This document shows positions 1 through 9,800 of a DNA stretch of 18,719 nt, piece after piece. A program made the position numbers and the translations under genes. The notes under the pieces are model-generated. The model was not told the origin of the DNA. It saw nothing but the letters and a program-made list of their open reading frames with translations, and did no database searches. The DNA lies in the NCBI GenBank assembly GCA_900128585.1, contig LT642324.1:1-18719 (forward strand). Direction: 5' to 3'. The stretch is from Stramenopiles sp. TOSAG23-3. Its lineage: Eukaryota > Sar. Positions within the stretch are counted from its first letter, which is position 1, and every line of letters starts with the position of its first letter.

Positions 1-2
1 CA

Positions 3-2312
3 GAAGACGAGGTTCTTGGCACTCCCCGATCAGTAACGAATGATGAAGCCCTTGAAGACGGTACTCTTGAAGTGGGCAACGAAAAACCCAACAATATGGA
101 AACGGACGAATTGCCGCCTCTACCTGTGCCTAGTGATACTGAGGCCGGCGAAGACGAGGAATCGTCGGTAGCATCGTCTTTATCTACTCAGTCGTACGAT
201 GAAAAATACTTCGACAAAGACTGGGGTATTTGGACGACACCTGAAGGAGACAGATATGAGGGTTATTTGGTGGACAACAATTTTGATCCAAAAGGGAAAG
301 ACGGCTCGGAAGGCATCAATGGCAGATTTTACATTCTTGACCACTATGGAGAAAGTTACGACGGTGACCTCGTCGATGGGATAAGAGAAGGGAAAGGGGT
401 ATACAGGTACGATGATGGCACATATTACGAAGGTGATTGGATCTCTGGAAAAAAACACGGGGTAGGAAAAATGGACATGGCCAGTGGGGAAGTTTACGAC
501 GGTTCTTGGAGAGACGATGTCATGAATGGCTACGGAGTTCACATGTTCCCAAACGGTGACGTTTTTGAAGGAAATTATAAGGATGGAAAATGGAATGGCT
601 ATGGTACGTTCGTAGGATCGAATGGAGCAATATACAACGGAGGGTACCTTGAAAACGAGAGGTGTGGTCTGGGAAGAATGGTCTATGTTGACGGGGGAAG
701 GTACGAAGGGGATTTCGAGAAGGATATACGCAGTGGTCACGGTGTATTTTACTTGCCACACAAAACCTCTGAAGAACCCGGGATGAGGATGCTGAAGGAC
801 GGAACGCCTACATGGTACCGCGACAGAAAAGAATTTCACGAAACATACACTGGGCCGTGGGTCGATGACAAGATGCACGGCACTGCGACGTACAAAGTTG
901 AACAGCCCGGCGGGTGGATTAAAATAATTGATGCGCTTTGGGTCCGAGGTATCAAAATGAAGACGTTATACACCCATCCTTACAAAGCAGCAACAGATTG
1001 GTTTTGTGACATGCTGAGGGACCCCTCATTGTACAGAGGCAGTTATGGAATGTCCGTTGTAGAGAAGTTTCCTCTTCTACCCGACGGGGTCGACAAAGAC
1101 GACAAAAGAATACCCGGTATTGTAAGAGGGCTGTTGAAAGCATGGCGTTCTTACAAATGGGAAATTCCATTAATTGGCAGAACACTTTTTCTGAAGTACG
1201 ATAAGGTCGTGGATACCATAAAGGATGAAGTAGAAGAATGTCGTGATATGTATCGCGAAGCGAGGGAGAAAATTGATGACATTAAAGAGGAATACAAAGA
1301 GCAGAAAGATTTGGTCGAAGAAGAAAAAGAAGCGTACGAACTGGCCACGGCACTGTACACAAAGTTAAAGCAAAGAATACAGACGTATTGGGACACCGAC
1401 GAAATTCAAGAAGACGATGAGTATGAGAAAGTAGTTGCTGACCTTTTTGAAATGACAGAGCCCGAAGATTTCCGAGAAATCAACCTACTAGTTGCCGCCC
1501 CCAACCCTGTGTTCGAAAAGATGATGAAAATCGTTTGCATAATATTTTATTGCGAGCCGGATTGGAACAACATAAGAATAATGTGCAGCGAAAGCGAAAG
1601 AGCTATTTTAATGGGGGACAAAACAGCGGTGACCAAAGGCCCTTTCAGAGTGAAGCTTTACAACGAAATTAGACATTTCGATGTTTACAAGTTAGCTGAG
1701 GACAAGGAACGGTTAGAACAGATTTCCGACATGGCATACGACCCCCTAATTCAGCCATCTAGCAGATTAATTCGTGGGGTAAGCCCGGCCGCGGTCCATG
1801 TGTACAACCTTATCAAACCAATATTGCACTACGCCTTGCAGGCAAGAAAATTATTGCCCTGGAAACGAGAATTAATGGTAGCCAAAGTCGACTATGAGGA
1901 TTGCAAAATGTCCTACGAAGACGAGCTGGAGACGTACAATGATCTTGAAGAGGATTTAAATAGTGCCAAAGAGGAGATGAAACAGAAGGGGCAAGAGTGG
2001 AGGGACAAATTCCATGAAGCGCAGAAGACAATTGTTATATACGAAAAAATAAAGCGCATGAGAAGCGGTAGAGATAAGTCACTGACGCTCGAAAATATGA
2101 AAGTCGTGACACCAGCAAGTACTGCAAGGTCTGGGTCTGACTCTTCTTCGAGCAGCGGTAGTAGTGGCAGCTCCTCGTCAGGCAGTAGTGATAGTAGTGA
2201 TAGTAGCGATAGCAGTGGGAGCGAAGAAGATGATGACGACGACGACGATGACGATAGCAACTCAGAGAATGAAGAAGATGACGATGATGAAGACAGCAGT
2301 AACGACAGCTGA
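3..2312 (+). CDS. MORN-repeat protein with a dynein-heavy-chain-like stalk (motor-less), 5' end probably cut by the window
   Basis: The frame is open from the left edge to TGA at 2310-2312. The first in-frame ATG is at 96; the codon at 72 is GTG. The upstream codons read as acidic protein (EDEVLGTPRS...), so the gene may begin outside the window. Residues below are counted from codon 72. Domains in order: acidic Ser-rich leader (1-50); about 8 MORN repeats (61-276); linker (277-370); charged helix (371-460); a segment matching the dynein stalk tip (465-600), with AAPNP, VCIIF, EPDW, SPAA and LPWKREL landmarks; a second charged helix (601-665); a Ser/Asp/Glu tail (687-746). MORN repeats usually bind membranes or scaffold other proteins. 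The dynein stalk tip binds microtubules. No Walker motifs or AAA modules are visible, so it should not be a motor. I infer a cytoskeletal or axonemal linker. The fold assignment is by motif recognition only. Confidence 0.9.
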   Translation, partial: EDEVLGTPRSVTNDEALEDGTLEVGNEKPNNMETDELPPLPVPSDTEAGEDEESSVASSLSTQSYDEKYFDKDWGIWTTPEGDRYEGYLVDNNFDPKGKDGSEGINGRFYILDHYGESYDGDLVDGIREGKGVYRYDDGTYYEGDWISGKKHGVGKMDMASGEVYDGSWRDDVMNGYGVHMFPNGDVFEGNYKDGKWNGYGTFVGSNGAIYNGGYLENERCGLGRMVYVDGGRYEGDFEKDIRSGHGVFYLPHKTSEEPGMRMLKDGTPTWYRDRKEFHETYTGPWVDDKMHGTATYKVEQPGGWIKIIDALWVRGIKMKTLYTHPYKAATDWFCDMLRDPSLYRGSYGMSVVEKFPLLPDGVDKDDKRIPGIVRGLLKAWRSYKWEIPLIGRTLFLKYDKVVDTIKDEVEECRDMYREAREKIDDIKEEYKEQKDLVEEEKEAYELATALYTKLKQRIQTYWDTDEIQEDDEYEKVVADLFEMTEPEDFREINLLVAAPNPVFEKMMKIVCIIFYCEPDWNNIRIMCSESERAILMGDKTAVTKGPFRVKLYNEIRHFDVYKLAEDKERLEQISDMAYDPLIQPSSRLIRGVSPAAVHVYNLIKPILHYALQARKLLPWKRELMVAKVDYEDCKMSYEDELETYNDLEEDLNSAKEEMKQKGQEWRDKFHEAQKTIVIYEKIKRMRSGRDKSLTLENMKVVTPASTARSGSDSSSSSGSSGSSSSGSSDSSDSSDSSGSEEDDDDDDDDDSNSENEEDDDDEDSSNDS
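252..899 (+). other. MORN repeat array, about 8 repeats
   Basis: Residues 61-276 (counted from codon 72) repeat the pattern Y-x-G-x-[WYLF]-x-x-[GDN]-x-x-x-G-x-G about every 23 residues. Starts lie near YEGYL, YDGDL, YEGDW, YDGSW, FEGNY, YNGGY, YEGDF and YTGPW. The spacing is regular from the second to the seventh. The last is separated by a 25-30 residue insert with a DRKEF segment and ends in a degenerate TATYK. The first is also interrupted by a KGKDGSE insert. MORN arrays occur in radial-spoke proteins, junctophilins and protist basal-complex proteins. Confidence 0.93.
1182..2066 (+). other. Dynein-heavy-chain-like stalk: coiled coil 1, microtubule-binding tip, coiled coil 2
   Basis: Residues 371-665 follow the order of a dynein stalk. 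A long Glu/Lys helix leads to a Pro-containing hinge (AAPNPVFEKMMKIVC), then a PDW motif, then a globular stretch of about 100 residues. After it come an Ala-rich SPAAVHVYNLIKP segment and a second Pro hinge (LLPWKREL) that opens the return helix. The hinges are about 118 residues apart, close to the distance in true dyneins. The family rule (V-x-NPP...VKxVMEAVCILL...KPDW, and S-x-AA...VxPKR) is from general knowledge. A 12-15 residue acidic/Lys insert after PDW departs from it. Microtubule binding is inferred, not shown. Confidence 0.75.
2130..2309 (+). repeat. Low-complexity Ser/Asp/Glu C-terminal tail (degenerate AGY/GAY microsatellite)
   Basis: The last 60 codons of the MORN/stalk gene are almost only Ser, Gly, Asp, Glu and Asn. 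They include runs of six alternating SSD/SSG units and nine consecutive Asp. At DNA level the tract is an imperfect trinucleotide repeat (agt/agc/gat/gac), with synonymous codons mixed. This suggests protein-level constraint or an old repeat rather than a fresh expansion. Ser followed by acidic residues would suit casein kinase 2. The same tract generates misleading Ser/Leu-rich open frames on the minus strand. Confidence 0.9.
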
Positions 2313-2843
2313 GCAATAACCAAAAAATAATAATACGACTGTAAATCACAGTACCCTACCTATTTTTAACTATCAGTAATAAGGACACAGTGTTGAGACA
2401 TCCATTTTACAACAAGTACACGTACTGTGCACGTAGCACCCACACAGCGGTACCCTTTTTTTATAGGCAGTCGTCTATCATCAAGGACAAATAATTTTAC
2501 TACGCTGAAGAAATATTTTTGTTGTGAAAAGAGTACGAGTAGTTGTCGTTAATTGTAGTTGTGAGTTGTGAACTCAGCACTCAGCAATAACAACAACAGC
2601 CCTTCTCCCATTTTTTTTTTTCTTTCTATAGTCTTTAGGTGACTTAATGGGAAAGAAATAGTTTTTTCATTAGCCGATTCCTGTTGACTCAACTCTACTC
2701 TTTACTCAAATACTCAAACAGTGCGAATTTAACCGCACTTCATGCACCTCGAGACTATACCTTACCTATAATACCTCTCCAGCCTAACTGCACAGCATTC
2801 CCTTCCTTTTTTTAATCCGTTTTCGATTATTTTTTATTATTAT

Positions 2844-2863
2844 TATACTATAGAAATAGTATA
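2844..2863. repeat. Perfect 8-bp inverted repeat with 4-base loop
   Basis: TATACTAT and ATAGTATA are perfect reverse complements separated by AGAA. They sit just after an ATT-rich run in the intergenic region. In such AT-rich sequence a stem of this size can arise by chance, and no function is assigned. Confidence 0.5.
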
Positions 2864-3722
2864 GGATCAGGTTCTCGGAATCGTGTGGTCAAGTTAAAAT
2901 GAGGAGAGAAGCGACCTGGCTGCGTTAAAAGGGAGGGGGAGGACAAGTAAACAAAATACAAACAAACAAGTAATCGACTGATGCAAAAAAGATAACATTG
3001 TCTTTATTTACTTGTCCAAATTCTCGATACTTTCTTTGATAAATATAATTTGTTTCTTCTTCGCTTTCTTTATCCCCCATTCTGTACCATTGTAATAACT
3101 CTGCTAAGAGGGACCTACAATAACAAGGCAACTTCGGGCTATCAAACTGATTGCTATGTGAACATTACACAGCACCTTCATGAAAAAACGAGGTGGAAAA
3201 ATTCTCAAGAGGGGGGTCTTCTTCGTCATAAAAGTGGGGGGCTTATCGTATTAGGTTTAGTAGTACTTCTATCAAGGCTGTGCCTATATTTTATAGTGAC
3301 AGAAATATTCATTCTTCTTACAACAATGATCGATTCGCTCAATGGTAGCGGTGTGCGTTTTTTGTAAACCTACAGGTATACAGCACTATATAGACACCGG
3401 AAATTTCATTCATTTATTTACTTTTTTCTAATTTTTTCTAATCTATTTTGGAAAAATGCGTTCTTATTTTTAGTGTTGCTTTTTTAATTTAAATATCTGT
3501 AGTCACAAGCTTTTTCTTCCGAGCTATATCTCAATTGTCTGTGAAGGCCAGTGGTCTTGTTGAACAAATTTATTGTTTCAAACGGAAACAATATCTAGAA
3601 AATCGGAGTAGGAAAGTATTGCATTTCAGTAAGAAGATATATTTGCGGTCAGTTTATACACACGAGATTAAAGTATAAAGCTTGGTCGTGCTCATATCTT
3701 TTTTAAGAGGATTGAATAATAC

Positions 3723-3741
3723 TGCACGTGAGACAGTCTCA
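3723..3741. promoter_or_regulatory. Candidate promoter element: G-box CACGTG abutting a 6-1-6 palindrome
   Basis: CACGTG (3725-3730), the core bound by bHLH and bZIP factors in many eukaryotes, overlaps TGAGACAGTCTCA (3729-3741), a perfect inverted repeat with one central base. The pair lies about 50-65 bases upstream of the giant gene's ATG, where a promoter or 5' UTR is expected. Regulatory function is inferred from position and symmetry only. Confidence 0.35.
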
Positions 3742-3789
3742 AACGATTACTTGTTCGGATTGACTAAACAGCATACACTGTAGGACAAT

Positions 3790-3855
3790 ATGGTGAAACG
3801 TGTCGTTTTGGTAGCGCTATGTGCATTAGTATGCCTTGTTAGCTTTGGTGAAGCT
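3790..3855 (+). other. Signal peptide
   Basis: Residues 1-22 show the classic layout: basic MVKR, a hydrophobic core (VVLVALCALVCLVSF), then G-E-A before a likely cleavage at A22/V23. The mature protein would start with a basic VREK...RNRLRTR stretch, which could also be trimmed by a proprotein convertase; that last point is speculation. Confidence 0.93.
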
Positions 3856-6800
3856 GTGCGGGAGAAAGCGGCGGTGAAGTCATTTCTGCGAAACCGCTTG
3901 AGAACTAGAGCCACTCTTGAACCGAGGATCTGCTGTCAGGCAATGACTGCATCCTGTAGAGCCTGTAGTGCGGGGCAAACTGTGGATGAATATTGTGAAG
4001 AGCACAGAGAGACGCCTGGGTGCGAACAGGCTGGAGGAAAGTCCTCTGTTTATGCTAGGGATAATTTCAAAGATGGGCAAAACAGGGAGCTTTGGAAAAC
4101 TGTGCGAGCAGGAGGTGTCGATACCGAAGGTTGTGGAACTGGAAAGCCTGCGATGAGGTTTAAGGCCTTGGACACCGATAACTTTAGTCCCCCATCCATT
4201 ACAACCAAACCAATTGATTTGTTTGGTGGAGGTGAGTTAGAGTTCAGCCTAAAATTTTGCAGTGGAGACACAGAGGGTGGAGAATTTGCGGAATCGAATG
4301 GTGTAGTGGTCGAGTACAGTCTTGACGGAAAAAAGTGGGAGAAGTTCCAAGTATTCCTGAAGAGCGCAGTTGGCGAATCATTGTCAAAAGGGTTCCAGAA
4401 AACCACCCTGAAGATGAACAAAAAACACCACTTGCGCGCTGTGTCGAGTCACACCTCGTTTAAATTTACACAGGTGAAGGCAGAGCGAGGAAATTGGGCC
4501 ATTACAGATGTTGTTATTCGCCAGTACCCAGTTGCAACAACTGCCGAAGACGACTTCAAAACGAAAAAACCGGGTGTCTGGTCGTATCCACCGGTGAAAA
4601 AAGGAAAGGACGCGTACAAGTACATTCTGAGCCCCCGTGGTGTTGAATTTACCGGCAGCGCCAACGCACAGCACACAATTGGGTTGCAACGCGCATTCAC
4701 GCACGCACTCACCGTCTCCGCATCAGTTGTCAAGAACGACAAATGCAGTAGCCACTTCATGGCTCTCTCCCGTCGCACCAACTTCGCATTTTCGTGGGGT
4801 AAATCGCCCGGAGAAATAAAAGTAGGTTTCAACTGCAACCAACGTTTTGTTTACTCTCCGTGGGGAAACAAAGTCGTAAAATGCCCATCAAGCCCTGGGC
4901 AGCGGATAGAATATAAACTGAAATTAGTCGTAGACCAATTCAATATAATATTCTCCGACGAAGAGAACAAATGCGAAACGATCACAATCGACAACTCCCC
5001 CTTTGTGGGTGGACACGGAAAGCCCCACTTCCTCTTCATAGGGGCAGACCAGGACAAGCCAAACATGGTTTCATTATTTAAGAACATCAAAGTGGAACAA
5101 TCGGAGTGGGATGCCAAAGGCAGAGACCTGCCATCCGTTTTGATTTCTGATAACTTTGAAAAGAAAAACAGCGACAACTGGCAAATCACCGGCTTGAGCC
5201 AAAAACTATACCGTTTCGGTCCTGACGGCCTAACTGCTGCACAGTATGGCGACATCAAGGGATCCAACGCACCGATGCGAAGCACAGAGGCATACAATTT
5301 GCCAATTGCTGTTCAAACTACTGTTAAGTCATTTAGCAAAAGCGCAAACTACTACATTGCGGTCTCTCCCAATGCCGAATTTCAGTGGAACGGTTACCCG
5401 GACAAGGAATCGTTGAAGTTCGAATGGAGTTGCGAGAGCAAAACGTTCATTGGAATGGGCGAAGTTAAAGAGGCGAAGGCTTCCAAAGGTGAATGTGACG
5501 CCACCAAATGCACGGACGATGCTTTGCACAAAATTGAAGTGAAGATCTTCCCCGACTTGATTTCGTTTAAGGACAACTGCTGCAACATGATTTCAATGCC
5601 CAACAAATGGGGCATGGAAGCCCCAGTTCACGTGTTCGTAGGCGCCACTCGCAGGGACAAGGCTGCAGCCGCAGCCAAGTTCGTGAAATTGACTGTCAAG
5701 GGCCAAGAACGCCCTCCCGCAATTGAAGACGAATCGATATTGATGGACGATAACTTTGATTTTAACGACGAGAAAAACCCAAGCATGTGGACGCTTTCAG
5801 GCGACTGGAAAACTACCGGCGTTGTGAGTAAAAAGTGCGGCGCGTCTGAGGGATCCGCCATGGTATTCTCAAACACTGGCACTCGTGTGGCCACGTTGAA
5901 ACCTCTTACATTTCCATTTGGCGCGAAACTTAATTTCGACTTGAAATTTGGAGGGGGGGCAATATCGTGTGCAAGAATGGACCCAGAGAAGGGGGATAAA
6001 GTTGAGTTGCGAGCTAGTACAGACGGAGGGAAAACCTGGGAGCACATTGAAGAATGGAAAGCCAGCGTTTTCAAAGAGAACCTTGGAGAATGGAACAAGA
6101 TGGAGTTTAATTTCGTCAAGTCCTTGTTCCCGAATCTTGCGAGGTCCACTAATGTTCTCCTTCAATTTATCCAACCCGGTTATCACCGTCCCTGCTGCGG
6201 TCATTGGGCAATCGATACGGTTCGCGTTACGTCACTAGAAGTGAAGGGTGAACCGATATTCACTGAAACATTTGAATCCAAAAATACGGCATTGTTCACC
6301 TACCCAGATAAATCAGCGAACAAACATGCGTACACGTACGGGTTCGAAGATGGTATGTACTTCACCGGAGATGCAAACGGAAAGACGACTGTCCGCACAA
6401 CCAAGCCTTTGCAGGCTGGAACCGTTATCAAAGCAAGTTTTGACAAAAACGAGGCCTGCTCCAATCAATTCATTGCCATTTCGAAACGACCGGAGTTAAA
6501 ATTCTTCTGGGGAACGCCAAAAGATGCCATTTATTTCATGTGGAACTGTAAACAGAAGTACGTATATGCACCAGACAACAGAACTTCAGTGGAATGCCCA
6601 CAACTTCGAAAGTTCAATGTAATCATTAGAGCCACGGAAGAAGGGGTTGTATTCGAAGACGATAAATGCGAGTCCATCATTATGAACACTAACTCGGAAA
6701 TAGGTCAAGGCGCTTACTATCTTCATGTGGGAGCTGCGCAAGACCGCTCCGATAACAAGGCGCGCTTCACATCACTGCGCGTAGAACGTTTGCCAGACAA

Positions 6801-9800
6801 AGAAAAGAGTTTCATGGATACCGCCGAAGCTGATAACTTCGAGAAACAAGACAAAAAGAAGTGGTCCTATCCTAACCTCAACGATATGAAAAAAATTGAA
6901 ACGGAAGCCAAAGCAGCGAAGCAGAAAGCAACCAAGGCCCTAGAGGAAACCGGCCTTCGTATGGAGGACATCTCGGAACAGATTACCACTGGCCTCGATG
7001 CAGTCGCCAAAGCACAACGACAACGCCGTGAAGTACTAGTCAAGCTAGAGGCAACTGACAAAGAATTTTCGTCGAAACAGAAAGAGCTCGAGTCCATTGC
7101 GGGTGAAATTGCAAAGTTTAACGATAAAATGAAGAAAACTAAATTATCCCTTGCTGGAAAGAAAGCCAAGTACCAGATTGACAAGGAAGAGGTCGCCAGC
7201 AAACGAGCCGAGGGCGCTAGCCCGACCCAAATTAAAGGCGCCGAAGAGGCGATGAAAGCTTCGGAGGAAGACATGCTGTACGAACAAAATACCCTAAAAA
7301 AATGGGTTAAACTGGTAAAGGACTTAACATTGAAAGCCGACAAGATCAAAGGGTCCATTAATTCCCCGATCCGACCAATTTTGGTCGAATCGGCCAAAAT
7401 TGAGAAACTGGAAAAAGAAGTACTAGAAGGAATTGCCAAACTTGGTGGTTTGAAAGACAAACGAAAGACTTTGTCTGCCCAAGCAGAGAAAGCAGAGAAA
7501 GAAGTCGAACGAGTACAAAAAGCCATAGCTGATGGTATATCAAAAGAAGAGGACATCTTCCCGGCCATGGCAGCAGCGAGGAAGGTTTCAGCAGAAGTAA
7601 AAGAAGCAACAACATGGGTAGTAAAAGCTGTCGCTAATCTGACCGATATCGAAACTAGCCTTAATGCAACCCAACGCAAAGTTTCGGATATGGCTATGGA
7701 TACATTGACGAAATTAAAGGGCCTAGAGAAGCGTGCAGAGCACAGGATGAAAGATGCGAACCACTTTCTGAAGATGAAAACGCGGTACAAGGATGCGTCT
7801 GATTATGAGCTGAAGAACGCCAGGATCTTGTTGATCAAGGCCAAAAAGGGAACTACTGAAGAAGCCGCCGATGCAGCAGCGAAAGTAAGCAAACTTGAAA
7901 CGGAGCTCGGGAAACGCGTCCAGGCCCAACGGGCAGCCCAAGAGAGCGCATTGAAGGCAACGGAAACCTTCCAAGGCGCCCAAAACAAAAGCTTGGCGTT
8001 TGAGGCCTTCCATTCCATGCATATCAATGCCTCCAAATCCCAGGAAGAACTTTCCGCGTCTGTGAGACAGGAACGTCTGGTTACGCAGCAATCGAAAGAA
8101 GCCCAAACTGCACTTGAAACGGCGACTGCCAGTTTGCACCACGCGATGGCAATGAAAAGCCAGATGACCTCAGGTGGCCTGGGTTTCGCAGTCGCATACG
8201 GGTCATTAACCATTGACCCAGGAATGGCCACTACCATCCGTATGAAAGAGATGGTAGAACAGCCCGCGACGATTAAAGTCACTGTGAAAAGGAAAGACGA
8301 ATGCGACAACCAGGTCGTTGTGTTGAGCCCGAGCCCAGTCTTCACGTGGCCCTTGAAAAGAAGCAGCAAGGCAATTGCATTCCGATTCGCTTGCAATGAA
8401 AAGATATCGGAAGGTAAAGGTACGGTTAAGATGATATCCGGTGCCAACACGTACCTCCCACTAGCAAAGAACAAGTGCAACCCGAAAGATCAAGTTGACA
8501 TGATTATTAAGTCGAGCGGGGGATACGTTACCTTCAAAGACAACGCCGGGTGCGATCCTTTGACAACCTCGTTGCCATTTGGTACCGACAAGTTCTTCGT
8601 GTTCATTGGAGCAATAAAACCGAAAAAGACATCAACGATTGTCAACTTTGAGTTGAAAAAGCCTGAACTTCCTCCAAAACTTGCACGTAACGTTATTTTG
8701 TACGACGATTTTGATTTCCATGACAATATCTGGAAACCCCAGTGGAACTTGGACAAGACTGACGGCGAAGACAACACGAATGGCGTCGTGGACAAATTTT
8801 GCGGATCAGCGATGAAACCAGACGGCAACTCGTTGCGGTTTGCAAAAGAAGGCAGACGCATTGCCACAACGAAAGTTATGGATTTGACTGCTGGAGGTCT
8901 ACTGACATATTCGTTACGATTTGGGTTCGGCAATAATACCCACAATGCGATGTGCGCTCCAATGGCTAACCTTGATGACTGCATAGTGCTGGAGTACTGC
9001 ACTCGGGACTGCGAAAAGGCACAGATTGCACCTGCAAAGACACCCGTCGCGACCCTTCTCGATTTGGGGGCGGTCCCGGTGGCGAAAATTGCACAAAAGG
9101 GCGAAAGAACAGTGAAGACGTTTGCCTCTTACCCGAACCGCGCGAACCTGGTTCGTTTCCCGGAGGAAGACACCTCAGTTAATGCACGACTGCCAGTGGT
9201 GTGCTGTAAAGGCGACACTAAATTCGACTCGTCAAATTACGGAGGATGCCACATGTCGAAATCTTACGACGAAGCAACCAAGATCTGCCACAAGGCCGGA
9301 GCGGACCTTTGCACACTCGATGAGATCAGGCAATACAGGGCGAAAGGGACTGGGATTGGATGCCCCGAATTCGACAGAAAACGTATCTGGAGTCGTTCAG
9401 GCGAGAAGATTGTTCAGGCCAAGAACCCATCTACTGAAGACGAATTCGATGTTCCACACAACAAGCCGAAGGCCTACGCAGGTGGGTGGGAAGAGTTGAA
9501 ACGATACTCCGTCAAGGAATACCAACACACGCTATCTCGTGAATGGTCTAAGCAGCAAATGCTGCTTGATTGGGACAACAAGTTCATGATGACCTCCAAC
9601 ACCGCGCTTCGATTCCGCCAATGCAATGTGGATAACGATGCTGCTGAAAACCACTGGGCACTGGATGACATCAAAATTGTCAGCCGCAACAAACCTGTCC
9701 GCCCTGGAAATCAACCAAAGAATATTTTGGTGAATGATAAATTCGATGGTGACGACAGCGACCGATTCAACATGCAACAGTGGTGGTGGGACATGTGGCG

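Larger units (their letters stand above)
2313..3789. other. Intergenic region between the two plus-strand genes
   Basis: About 1.5 kb of AT-rich DNA with T and A homopolymers (for example around 2456-2461, 2611-2621 and 3416-3434). No ATG-started frame of note is present. The two longer open stretches (3050-3367 plus, 2925-3131 minus) begin only at TTG and resemble nothing I know. TGTAA occurs about 28 bases after the first gene's stop, and TATA-like AGTATAAAG lies near 3672-3680, about 110 bases before the second gene's ATG. These are possible 3'-end and promoter elements but are too short to assert. No tRNA or rRNA was seen. Confidence 0.7.

Noticed and set aside
1913-2349. Overlapping Ser/Leu-rich and His/Tyr-rich minus-strand frames
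   Set aside because: They are translations of the repeat tract that encodes the acidic tail on the plus strand.
2925-3131. 68-codon minus-strand frame
   Set aside because: It has a TTG start and low-complexity spacer DNA, with no domain or supporting signal.
3050-3367. 105-codon plus-strand frame with a hydrophobic segment
   Set aside because: It starts at TTG only, lies in AT-rich spacer and resembles nothing known. The hydrophobicity follows from T-rich DNA.
2313-3789. tRNA, rRNA, CRISPR or transposon ends in the spacers
   Set aside because: No cloverleaf, conserved rRNA, regularly spaced repeat or paired terminal repeat was seen in either intergenic region.
6867-7790. 307-codon minus-strand open frame
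   Set aside because: It is the exact complement of the Glu/Lys/Ala coiled coil. Such codons rarely give stops on the other strand, and the Phe/Ser/Leu-rich product has no domain.
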